A stretch of 12,160 nucleotides of DNA from an uncultured Kouleothrix sp. (GTDB taxonomy: Bacteria > Chloroflexota > Chloroflexia > Chloroflexales > Roseiflexaceae), in contig CALLYN010000042.1 in NCBI GenBank assembly GCA_937858455.1, forward strand, positions 1 through 12,160, written 5' to 3'. Within the stretch, counting starts at the first letter, position 1. Each line of letters begins with the position of its first letter. The notes under the pieces were generated by a model. The model saw nothing but the letters and a program-made list of their open reading frames with translations, was not told the DNA's origin and searched no databases. Below are positions 1 through 6,541 of this stretch, piece by piece. A program made the position numbers and the translations under genes.

Positions 1-1130
1 CGACCCTGCGCTCGCTGTACGTGATGGTGGTGCCTGCGCTGCTGGATCCGTCGATCAAAGACAAGTCGGTGGTGCTATCGCGGATTCGACCGGGAGAGCC
101 GCCTCTGCTCTTTGAGCCGTTTCCCGAAGGCACGCCGGTGCTTCTGGTCAGCAGCAACGAACAAGTCGGCGTGATGATTTCGCAGAGCAGCAAAGCGAAG
201 AGCCTGCGCGCGTTTCGCATGGATGGCTCGGGAGACAAGCGCGAGCTGCCGATTCCCGAAGGCATCGATCCCGCAAAGCCGTTTGACAAGGGTCGCTATC
301 AGCTCGTTTCGTCGGGCGAGCAGCTGATCGTTCAAGATGCCTCGGACAACATCACGCTGTATGAGACGCGCTCTGGTGGCGGAGCGCGCAGCCTGGGCAA
401 GCTGTCGCGGTCGTGGATACTCGATGGTTCGCACAAGGCGCTGCTGACGTGCTCGGATGCGGGCTTGGCGCGGCAGCCGATCGATGGCTCGGCGAAGGTT
501 TTGCTGGATCCCGATCCGTGTGCGACGGACACGTTCCGAATCGTGCAGCTTCAAGGCGAGCGCTTGGTCTTGTATCGCAGCGGCGACGGACTGCGTCAGG
601 TTCCCGAAGATGGCTCGGCGGCTCCGACGGTGCTTATCGAATCCATCGGTCAGCTCTTGGCGATCGGTCCCGGCGGAGAGTTCCTGTATTCGCGCGATTC
701 AGCTCAGACGTACGGCGCGGGCATTGGCAGCGGCTTTCTGGGCGATCGTCAGGTGATCGAGCGTGGTCGGCGTCCGGCGTGGTCGGCGGATCGCTCGCGG
801 CTTCGCTATTTGGAATGGGCGGCGCGCTCTGACAACGCGGGAGACTTTCACTCGCGGCTGTTGAGGACCGATGAAGTGATGCGGCTGGCGCGTAACGTCC
901 GGCAGTTTGGCGAGCTTGGCGACGGTCGCGTCTTGGCAGCGAGCAACTCGGTGCCGCGTGGAACGCACAATCGCATCATCGTCATCGACGAGCAGCAGAA
1001 GCAGGCGCGCTGGGTGGCCGATAGCTCCCGAGAGTTTTTGTTTGTTCCAGGCTCAAGCGATCTGCTGGTGAAGGTGGTGATCGGACAGACGGGCTGGGAC
1101 ATTCGTCGGGTTCCGATCGCTCCGAAGTAG
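1..1130 (+). CDS. WD40/TolB-like beta-propeller protein, 5' end missing
   Basis: The reading frame is open from the left edge (first whole codon at base 3) to a TAG at 1128-1130, so the real start lies outside the window; the GTG at 21 and ATG at 24 are internal-looking. About 375 residues are visible. They form short repeating blocks of alternating hydrophobic strands and polar turns, with recurrent phrases such as 'MDGSGDKRELP', 'IDGSAKVLLDPDP' and 'EDGSAAPTVL'. This spacing is typical of WD40-like/TolB-type propeller blades (PD40 family), with a '-xDGSxxxxL-' strand-turn-strand in each blade. There is no catalytic motif. Such propellers are usually secreted or periplasmic and bind proteins or peptidoglycan-associated partners, often fused to an N-terminal signal, kinase or Ig-like domain that cannot be seen here. 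The gene converges on the DUF255 gene with a 33-base gap. The fold call is moderate; no specific function is assigned. Confidence 0.6.
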   Translation, partial: TLRSLYVMVVPALLDPSIKDKSVVLSRIRPGEPPLLFEPFPEGTPVLLVSSNEQVGVMISQSSKAKSLRAFRMDGSGDKRELPIPEGIDPAKPFDKGRYQLVSSGEQLIVQDASDNITLYETRSGGGARSLGKLSRSWILDGSHKALLTCSDAGLARQPIDGSAKVLLDPDPCATDTFRIVQLQGERLVLYRSGDGLRQVPEDGSAAPTVLIESIGQLLAIGPGGEFLYSRDSAQTYGAGIGSGFLGDRQVIERGRRPAWSADRSRLRYLEWAARSDNAGDFHSRLLRTDEVMRLARNVRQFGELGDGRVLAASNSVPRGTHNRIIVIDEQQKQARWVADSSREFLFVPGSSDLLVKVVIGQTGWDIRRVPIAPK

Positions 1131-1163
1131 CGGGTGCGGACGCAAGAGGACGTCGAGTCCGGG

Positions 1164-3257
1164 TTACGGATGCTGAAGCTGCGTGCGCAGCGCGGCTGGA
1201 TCGACGATCGGTGCGCTACAGCGCTCGCCTCGGCAGACATAGGCCGTCGGCGCACCGTTACGACTGGACTTTCCTTCGCACAGCGTCGCGATCGGCTCGG
1301 GCAGCGCTTGTCCTTCCTGCGCGATCCACACGAAGTGATCGGGCACAAAGGTCGTCGTCGCAGCTGTGACGAGCGGATGACTGCGCTCACCACCCGGCGG
1401 CAGCACCACGATCGTCACGACCAGCCCGTGCTGAAGCAGATCGAGCGCGCGAAGCGTCCCGCCAAACCCGATCGGACTGCGCTGGGCTCGTTCCGCCAGT
1501 CGTAGCAGCGTCGATTCAGCGATCGCCAGGTAGCGATCTCGCGCGTGAGGCAGCAGCGCCGACAGCTTCAGCAAGTTCTGACACATCACCGACATGCCCG
1601 ACGGAATCGCGCTGTCATGCAGGCTCACCGGACGCGCAGGCAGCACGACGCCATCGGTCTCTGCTGGACCGACAAAGAACGCGTGACGATCTGGATCGTA
1701 CAGGTCACGCAGCGCCGATTCCGTCAGCGACTCAGCGGCATGGAGATACCGAACATCTTGGGTCGCTTGGGTCAGCTGAATCAGCGCATCGGTCAAAAAC
1801 GCATGATCGTCGAGCGTCGCAGCCAGCTTCGCTTCGCCGTTTTTAAAAGTTCGCAGCAGCCGTCCATCGCTTATTCGCAGCTTCTGGAGCACAAAGTCGG
1901 CGGTCTGGCGTCCAAGCTCCGTCAGATCCGGTCGTGACAGCAGCGATCCGCAGGTGGCCAGCGCCGAGATCAACAGCGCGTTCCATCCAGTCAGGATCTT
2001 GTCGTCGGTACTCGGCGGGATCCGGCGATCTCTGGCTGACAGCAGCGTCGCTTTCGCTTCGTGCAGCAGCCGATCTTCGTCCTCGTCGTGCGGCTGATCG
2101 ATCAGATGCAAGATCGATGCATCGTGCGGTCCGTGTCCGTGCGGATCGTTCCAGTTTCCACCGGGAATCACGTCGTAGCAGCGTGTGACGAGCGCCGCTT
2201 GTTCTGCTCCGACGAGCGCCGCGACCTCCGCCGGGTTCCAGACGTAGTACTTGCCTTCGATGCCTTCGCTGTCAGCGTCGAGCGCAGCAAAAAAGCCACC
2301 GCTCGGTGCGTGCATCTGTCGCTGGAGCCAGCCCACCGTTTCGTCGATGACTCGCTGATAGCGCTGCGCCAGCACCTCTTGTCCGATCGCCATCAGCACC
2401 GCGTGGGCTTGACCGTACAGCAGCAGCAGCAGCGCGTTATCGTAGAGCATCTTTTCAAAGTGCGGCACCAGCCACTTGTCGTCGGTGGAATAGCGCGCAA
2501 AGCCGCCGCCCAAGTGATCGTAAATTCCGCCGCTCGCCATCTTGGTCAGCGTCAGCAGCGCGGGCCGGACATCGTCGAGATCTCCGCTGCGAAAGTACGA
2601 CCGCAGCAAAAGAGACAGCGCGGTCGGATTGGGAAACTTGGGTGCGCTTCCGAAACCGCCTTCTCGACGATCGATGCTTTCCGCGAGACGAACGCCAATC
2701 CGCTGAATCAGATCGCTCGGCAGGTGCGCGCCTGTCTCGACGCCGCTCGCCTGCTGCTGCACATCGATCAGCGCTTCTTTGAGCTTGCTGCCATGCTCGC
2801 GGACCTTGTTCGGCTCTTGACGATACGCGAGGAGCAGCGCCGACAGCACGCGACGAAACGACGGTCGTCCATAGCGATCCTGCGGCGGAAAGTAGGTGCC
2901 ACCGAAAAATGGCTCTCCCGTCGGAAGCAGAAACATCGACAGCGGCCAGCCGCCGCCTTCGTCGAACAGCTGAAGCGCTTGCTGATACAGGTGATCGACG
3001 TCGGGATGCTCTTCGCGATCGACCTTGATGCAGACAAAGTCTTGGTTTAGCTGCGCAGCGGTCTCGGGATCGTCGAAGGACTCGTGCGCCATGACATGGC
3101 ACCAGTGACACGCGGAGTAGCCGATCGACAAAAACACTGGCTTGTCTTCTCGACGGGCACGAGCAAACGCTTCGTCTCCCCACGGATACCAGTCTACGGG
3201 TTGCTCAGCATGCTGACGGAGATACGGACTCGACGAATGGGCAAGACGGTTTGACAC
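1164..3257 (-). CDS. DUF255 / YyaL-type thioredoxin domain-containing protein
   Basis: This is a complete 697-residue protein, within the usual length (about 600-750) of the YyaL/SPATA20-like family. The N-terminal thioredoxin-like DUF255 domain (about residues 1-165) opens with the family signature '[19 protein letters not shown]'. It carries the CxxC-type pair in 'SACHWCHVM' (C50 and C53), followed by '[13 protein letters not shown]' and 'GGTYFPP' (about 98-125). The rest is a helical (alpha/alpha)6 glycosidase-like region, and the conserved tail '[16 protein letters not shown]' has two further cysteines. The biochemical role is not established; a redox or sugar-epimerase-like activity has been guessed from the folds. 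The start is GTG at 3257, chosen because the protein then begins at the family's conserved N-terminus and a GAGGAAGAG sequence lies just upstream. It is transcribed in the same direction as the POT gene but 196 bases downstream, past a C-rich tract, so it probably has its own promoter. Confidence 0.93.
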   Translation of the reverse strand: MSNRLAHSSSPYLRQHAEQPVDWYPWGDEAFARARREDKPVFLSIGYSACHWCHVMAHESFDDPETAAQLNQDFVCIKVDREEHPDVDHLYQQALQLFDEGGGWPLSMFLLPTGEPFFGGTYFPPQDRYGRPSFRRVLSALLLAYRQEPNKVREHGSKLKEALIDVQQQASGVETGAHLPSDLIQRIGVRLAESIDRREGGFGSAPKFPNPTALSLLLRSYFRSGDLDDVRPALLTLTKMASGGIYDHLGGGFARYSTDDKWLVPHFEKMLYDNALLLLLYGQAHAVLMAIGQEVLAQRYQRVIDETVGWLQRQMHAPSGGFFAALDADSEGIEGKYYVWNPAEVAALVGAEQAALVTRCYDVIPGGNWNDPHGHGPHDASILHLIDQPHDEDEDRLLHEAKATLLSARDRRIPPSTDDKILTGWNALLISALATCGSLLSRPDLTELGRQTADFVLQKLRISDGRLLRTFKNGEAKLAATLDDHAFLTDALIQLTQATQDVRYLHAAESLTESALRDLYDPDRHAFFVGPAETDGVVLPARPVSLHDSAIPSGMSVMCQNLLKLSALLPHARDRYLAIAESTLLRLAERAQRSPIGFGGTLRALDLLQHGLVVTIVVLPPGGERSHPLVTAATTTFVPDHFVWIAQEGQALPEPIATLCEGKSSRNGAPTAYVCRGERCSAPIVDPAALRTQLQHP

Positions 3258-3365
3258 GGGCTCTTCCTCGGATGATCGCGACAGAGGCTACCCTAGCTTC
3301 GATGCCGTGCGACACAAGAAGCGTTGACAGTGTGTGCCTCGGTGGATGACGCGACATCAGCCGGT

Positions 3366-3417
3366 GTGAAGAAGCGAGCGAGGAAGAAGAAGCGAGGAGA
3401 CGAGGGGAGCGGAGAGC
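3366..3417 (-). terminator. Possible Rho-dependent terminator (C-rich, G-poor transcript tract)
   Basis: Read on the minus strand downstream of the POT stop codon, this roughly 50-base stretch is almost pure pyrimidine. C greatly exceeds G (about five G) and A is nearly absent. A C-rich, G-poor, unstructured RNA right after a stop codon is what a Rho utilisation site looks like. No GC hairpin plus T-run is visible between the two minus-strand genes, so an intrinsic terminator is unlikely. This is inference from composition only. Confidence 0.3.
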
Positions 3418-3453
3418 TGGCGACAGAGCGACAGGGCCGATCGTAGGATCGTG

Positions 3454-4827
3454 TCAGTACCCGGCTTCGGGAACGGCAGCGACTTCGGACGCTGGCACGA
3501 CGTTGCTTTTCGGTTCTTCGGGCGGACCTTCATGCGGCATGGCGGCCTTGAGCCGACGATACTGCGACACCAGCAGCACGGCTGCGATCAGCGAAGTCGC
3601 GACGAGCAGCGCAAAGAAGTCCGAGTGCTTCCACGGCTTCCAGAACCGACCGAGGAAGCCCGACAGATAGTTGCCAACCGCCGTCGAGATAAACCAAACG
3701 CCCATCAGCATCGCGGTCATCCGCCTTGGCGCCAGCTTGGTCACCATCGACAGGCCCATCGGCGACAGGTGAAGCTCTGCGACGGTGACGACGAAGTAGC
3801 TCGCGATGAGCCACAGCATGCTGACCTTGCCGCTGTTACCGCCCGCCCACGACGCCAGGACCATGATTCCGTACGCCGCGCCGGTGAGCAGCATGCCGAT
3901 GCCCAGCTTGGCGGGCGTGCTCGGCTCCATGTTCTTCGAACGCAGCCACGTCATAAACCGCACCAGCACCGGCGTCAGCACAATCACAAACACCGAGTTA
4001 AACGCTTGGAACACACCGGGCGGGATTTCCCACGACCACGAGCCGACGCGCAGCATTCGATCCGTGTTGTCGCGCGCCCAGAAGGTCAGCGTCGTGCCGT
4101 TTTGATGAAACGCCATCCAGAAGAACATCACGACGAAGCACATGATCACCAGCGACGTGATGCGCTGACGCTCGATCTCGGGTGGATCGGGACGGTCTTC
4201 GTATTCGGCGGGAAGCGGCACATCCAGCACGGCGGCCACCGACGAGCGTGCATCTCCGACCGTGACGTGCTTGCGCAGCGCCGCAAAGATCACGAACGAA
4301 AACGCCATGCAGAAGCCAGCCGTCGCAAACGCCAGCGACCAGCCGAAGGTCATGCGCATGAACTCTCCGACGGGACCGCCAAACAGCGCGCCGAGGTTAA
4401 TGCCCATATAAAACACGGAAAACGCAGCATCGCGACGGGCATCACCTTGCGGATACAAGTTGCCGACCAGCGTCGAGATGTTGGGCTTAAACAGGCCGTT
4501 TCCGAGCACCAGCAGAAACAGCGCGGAATAGAACGCGATGGGGTTCTGAATCGAAAAGACCAGATAGCCCGCACCGAGGAGCAGCGCGCCGGCCAAGATC
4601 GCTTTCGAGTATCCAAACACTCGATCTGCGAGGATTCCACCGAAGAACGGCGTCAGATACACGAAGAACATGTACCAGCCGTAAACGTTCGAGGCTTCTG
4701 CCTCGGTCATTTTTTTATGTTCGGTGAGGTAGAGCGTGAGGAGCGCCAGCATCAGGTAGAAGCCGAAGCGTTCCCACATCTCCGTCAAGAAAAGTACGTA
4801 AAGGCCGCGAGGATGCTTGCTTGCCAT
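3454..4827 (-). CDS. POT/PTR2 family proton-dependent oligopeptide transporter
   Basis: This complete 457-residue integral membrane protein of the major facilitator superfamily matches the length of bacterial DtpT/DtpA-like peptide transporters. POT signatures are present in order: 'HPRGLYVLFLTEMWERF' with the ExxERF proton-coupling motif at residues 16-21; 'GGILADRVFG' (63-72); 'GNGLFKPNISTLVGNLYP' (109-126); and the PTR2 signature 'FSVFYMGINLGALFGGPV' (136-153). Later come 'FFWMAFHQNGTTLTFWA' (about 235-251) and 'LHLSPMGLSMVTKLAP'. Roughly twelve or more hydrophobic segments are evident. It imports di- and tripeptides across the cytoplasmic membrane using the proton gradient; which peptides cannot be read from sequence. 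The ATG at 4827 gives the conserved start, but there is no clear Shine-Dalgarno sequence: an inverted repeat sits 7 bases upstream instead. The gene is divergent from rpsD. Confidence 0.95.
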   Translation of the reverse strand: MASKHPRGLYVLFLTEMWERFGFYLMLALLTLYLTEHKKMTEAEASNVYGWYMFFVYLTPFFGGILADRVFGYSKAILAGALLLGAGYLVFSIQNPIAFYSALFLLVLGNGLFKPNISTLVGNLYPQGDARRDAAFSVFYMGINLGALFGGPVGEFMRMTFGWSLAFATAGFCMAFSFVIFAALRKHVTVGDARSSVAAVLDVPLPAEYEDRPDPPEIERQRITSLVIMCFVVMFFWMAFHQNGTTLTFWARDNTDRMLRVGSWSWEIPPGVFQAFNSVFVIVLTPVLVRFMTWLRSKNMEPSTPAKLGIGMLLTGAAYGIMVLASWAGGNSGKVSMLWLIASYFVVTVAELHLSPMGLSMVTKLAPRRMTAMLMGVWFISTAVGNYLSGFLGRFWKPWKHSDFFALLVATSLIAAVLLVSQYRRLKAAMPHEGPPEEPKSNVVPASEVAAVPEAGY

Positions 4828-4834
4828 ACAGTTA

Positions 4835-4855
4835 CGTCTAGTTTCGCATTAGACG
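4835..4855. promoter_or_regulatory. Inverted repeat just upstream of the POT transporter start
   Basis: CGTCTA at 4835-4840 and TAGACG at 4850-4855 are perfect 6-base inverted arms separated by 9 bases. The element lies 7 bases before the POT start codon, where a ribosome binding site would be expected. It could be a repressor operator or a small mRNA hairpin limiting translation. The arms are seen directly; the role is inference. Confidence 0.35.
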
Positions 4856-4907
4856 GGGATCGCTTGTAAAGGGTTAAGTTCGTGTAAACCCTCTCGGTTT
4901 TGGCAAA

Positions 4908-4950
4908 CCATGTGGGCGCTGCTGCGAGGGCGCGCGCAGTCGGCACATGG
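4908..4950. repeat. Two-part inverted repeat (possible structured RNA or operator)
   Basis: CCATGTG at 4908-4914 pairs with CACATGG at 4944-4950 (7 of 7). Inside it, CTGCG at 4922-4926 pairs with CGCAG at 4935-4939 around an 8-base loop, and one G-T wobble can extend the inner stem. The two stems are separated by a 6 by 4 internal loop, or 6 by 3 when the wobble pair is included. There is no T-run after it on either strand, so it is not an obvious terminator. Confidence 0.3.
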
Positions 4951-5077
4951 AGCGATGTTCTGCCACATGCTGGCTTCGCTGTGACGGATGCTCGACGAGG
5001 AATCCTTGCCGAGTTGAGCGCTGCTTCAGTGTTCTGACGATGCGTCGACGCGAAAATCCTCGATCAGCGCTTCGGTC

Positions 5078-5106
5078 TTGACAAGCGAGCGTTTCAAACC
5101 TAGATG
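5078..5106 (+). promoter_or_regulatory. Probable sigma-70-type promoter of rpsD
   Basis: A perfect TTGACA -35 box lies at 5078-5083, followed by exactly 17 bases and a weak -10 box, TAGATG, at 5101-5106 (three of six matches, keeping the leading TA). It lies 35 bases before the rpsD ATG and in the right orientation. The sequence between the boxes contains the small palindrome GTTTCAAAC (5091-5099). Confidence 0.5.
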
Positions 5107-5136
5107 AAATGGGATTTCAATTTCAAAAAAGGGAGA
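5105..5136 (+). promoter_or_regulatory. rpsD: rpsD leader hairpin and ribosome binding site
   Basis: TGAAAT (5105-5110) and ATTTCA (5114-5119) form a 6-bp stem with a GGG loop at the start of the short leader. A purine-rich Shine-Dalgarno sequence GGGAGA (5131-5136) sits 4 bases before the ATG at 5141 and fixes the start. S4 regulates its own synthesis through leader structures in several bacteria, but this hairpin is too simple to match any known S4 motif. Confidence 0.45.
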
Positions 5137-5140
5137 AACC

Positions 5141-5746
5141 ATGAGTCGCTACACAGGTCCACGTCTGCGCGTGATGCGATCGTTGGGTGTTGAGCTGCCC
5201 GGTCTGTCGCGCAAGAGCATCGAGCGTCGTCCGCATCCGCCCGGTCAGCATGGTCAGCGTCGACGCAAGCGCAGTGACTACGGCAACCAGCTCATCGAAA
5301 AGCAGAAGCTGCGCTATCACTACGGGCTGACGGAACGCCAGCTGCGGACGGTGGTTTGTACGGCGATGGAAAGCTCCGGGGTGACGGGTGCCAAGCTGGT
5401 CGAGCTGCTCGAGCGACGGCTGGACAACTTGGTGTTTCGCGCGGGGCTGGCTCCGACGATTGTGGCGGCGCGACAGCTGGTGCGACACGGTCACATCGGT
5501 GTCAACGGTCGGCGCGTCGACATTCCGTCCGCACGGCTGCGCGTGGGCGATCGGTTTGCGCTGATCTCGAAGATGGCGAAGTCGCCGCTTGTGACGGACT
5601 CGCTTGGGCGCTTTGGTTCGCAGCGTCCTGTGTGGCTTCAGCTTTCTGATTCGGATCAGAGCGTGCAACTGACCGCGCTGCCCGACGAGACTTCCGTGCC
5701 ATTTCCCATCGAGCTGCGGCAGGTGATCGAGTATTACTCGCGCTAG
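5141..5746 (+). CDS. rpsD: 30S ribosomal protein S4 (cysteine-free type)
   Basis: This complete 201-residue S4 protein binds 16S rRNA early in 30S assembly and helps maintain translational accuracy. Family landmarks are '[11 protein letters not shown]' at the N-terminus, '[17 protein letters not shown]' (27-43) and '[16 protein letters not shown]' (47-62). The S4 RNA-binding domain follows at about 91-155 ('[16 protein letters not shown]', '[15 protein letters not shown]'), then the conserved end 'VIEYYSR'. The N-terminal zinc-binding cysteines of C-plus S4 proteins are absent; the only cysteine is C73. The gene stands alone, not in the usual rpsM-rpsK-rpsD-rpoA cluster, and has its own promoter. 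It may therefore be a second S4 paralogue or a relocated single copy. It converges on the reductase fragment with a 13-base gap and no visible intrinsic terminator. Confidence 0.97.
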   Translation: MSRYTGPRLRVMRSLGVELPGLSRKSIERRPHPPGQHGQRRRKRSDYGNQLIEKQKLRYHYGLTERQLRTVVCTAMESSGVTGAKLVELLERRLDNLVFRAGLAPTIVAARQLVRHGHIGVNGRRVDIPSARLRVGDRFALISKMAKSPLVTDSLGRFGSQRPVWLQLSDSDQSVQLTALPDETSVPFPIELRQVIEYYSR

Positions 5747-5759
5747 CAGCAGATGAAGA

Positions 5760-6032
5760 CTAGGCAGGGCGCTTGGCGGCTGCGACGGCGCTTGCGACCT
5801 TGCTGGCGGAAGTCGGGGCTCCGTCAGGGAACGGCTCACCGGCGACAGGAACTTTCGCAAAGTAGATCAGACCGTAGGCGGGCATGTCGCGCTCAAAGCG
5901 CCAGCTTTCGAAAAGGCCGCCGGTATCGACCGCGTCGTAGCCAATTGCATCGAGGAACGCCTTCACCGTCGCTTTGGCTGCTTCGTCGTCGCCCGCAATC
6001 GGCAGCGCGGTGCGATCGGCAGCTTGAGCGAA
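5760..6032 (-). pseudogene. F420-dependent NADP reductase-family protein, C-terminal fragment
   Basis: The minus-strand frame ends with TAG at 5760-5762. Its last roughly 90 residues match the C-terminal part of the NADPH-dependent F420 reductase / NAD(P)-binding family: 'DRTALPIAGDDEAAKATV', 'AIGYDAVDTGGLFESWRFE' and 'MPAYGLIYFAKVPVAGEPF'. The family is about 190-230 residues long, and its N-terminal Rossmann domain with GxGxxG is missing here. The frame stays open up to about 6197, but residues encoded beyond about 6030 look nothing like the family; they are the antisense of the serine peptidase. The gene is therefore broken at the first block junction rather than ended naturally. The intact enzyme would transfer hydride between NADPH and a deazaflavin or similar acceptor. 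Identification rests mainly on the IAGDD and DTGGLFESWRFE signatures. Confidence 0.75.
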
Positions 6033-6045
6033 CAGAACGAGTTTA
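6020..6045. other. Junction between block A and block B
   Basis: Minus-strand reductase homology stops near 6023-6030, and plus-strand serine peptidase homology begins near 6042. Two genes of opposite direction are each cut in the middle of a domain within about 20 bases. There are no inverted terminal repeats, target duplication, tRNA end or transposase. The exact base cannot be fixed from this sequence alone. Confidence 0.7.
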
Positions 6046-6541
6046 CGCTTGTCGGAACGGGCTTCCTCATCAACCATCGCTTGATGGTCACTGCGGGTCA
6101 TGTGATCGCAAGCTTGATCCAATCCGATGCGAAGACCATCGGGATTTTTGCCGGGCTGTTTGGTAAGAGCCTGCCCTTTCCTGGGGTGGCCATGCATCGC
6201 GCGGAAATGCTCGCCCAGCTTAGGCTGCCATTTGGAAGAACCTCACCCGCTCAGGCAGGAAGCCCTGAGGACTTTGCTGCACTTTTGTTTTCTTCTCAGG
6301 GATTTCCTCGGGCACCCGAGCTGCGTTATCGGGTCTACGATGATGGTGAACTGCGTGGACACATGTTGACCATAACGGGCTATCCGGGCACTCAACCATC
6401 CTTACACATCGAAGCTTGTTACCAGTACGAGCACAGTGGTGCCGTCAGTTTTGATGCGCATCGCATCCATTATTACATTGACACATTGCCTGGGCAGAGT
6501 GGCAGCCCGATCTGGACCCTCGGCCAGGATGGAAAGCCCGG
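6024..6541 (+). CDS. Trypsin-like serine peptidase, fragment lacking both ends
   Basis: The frame can be read from a TTG at 6024, but no ribosome binding site supports it and the true N-terminus is probably lost. The visible 170 residues carry the chymotrypsin-fold landmarks: 'VGTGFLINHRLMVTAGHVI' with the catalytic His (codon 6099-6101), 'EDFAALLF' with a suitable Asp about 57 residues later, and 'LPGQSGSPIW' with the catalytic Ser (codon 6498-6500) in the GxSG motif. The pattern resembles bacterial trypsin-like peptidases of the V8/glutamyl-endopeptidase type ('GxSGSPIW'). The sequence after 'DGKPG' (about 6540) stops matching; the frame runs on to 6701 only as antisense of the DUF5107 gene. 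The C-terminal strand region that would complete the second barrel is therefore missing. Base composition is clearly lower in GC than either flank, suggesting a third source. Confidence 0.75.

Larger units (their letters stand above)
4828..5140. other. Divergent intergenic region between POT transporter and rpsD
   Basis: These 313 bases hold no plausible gene. They contain control signals for both flanking genes: the inverted repeat at 4835-4855; alternating AAACC (4886-4890), GGTTT (4896-4900) and AAACC (4905-4909) boxes that could form alternative hairpins; a longer stem-loop candidate at 4908-4950; and the rpsD promoter and leader from 5078 onwards. The stretch from about 4951 to 5070 shows nothing I can name. 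Confidence 0.6.

Noticed and set aside
1137..1161. CGGAC ... GTCCG inverted repeat between the two convergent genes
   Set aside because: Only 5-base arms with a 15-base loop and no T-run, which is too weak to call a terminator.
2418..2434. CAG trinucleotide run
   Set aside because: It encodes the Leu run in 'ALLLLLYGQ' of the DUF255 protein and is explained by the coding sequence.
3324..3329. A perfect TTGACA box on the plus strand
   Set aside because: No acceptable -10 box follows at 16-18 bases, and there is no plus-strand gene downstream for it to serve.
3451..4869. A 472-codon open frame on the plus strand opposite the peptide transporter
   Set aside because: It is the antisense shadow of a well-supported POT gene. 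Its product is Arg/His/Gln-rich without any domain.
6024..6197. Minus-strand extension of the reductase frame to about 6197 as a genuine N-terminus
   Set aside because: Its residues show no NAD-binding motif and are the exact antisense of conserved serine peptidase sequence including the catalytic His region.
6030..6540. Peptidase island as a mobile gene cassette or phage insertion
   Set aside because: No integrase, recombination site, terminal inverted repeats or target duplication is visible, and the island does not contain a complete gene.
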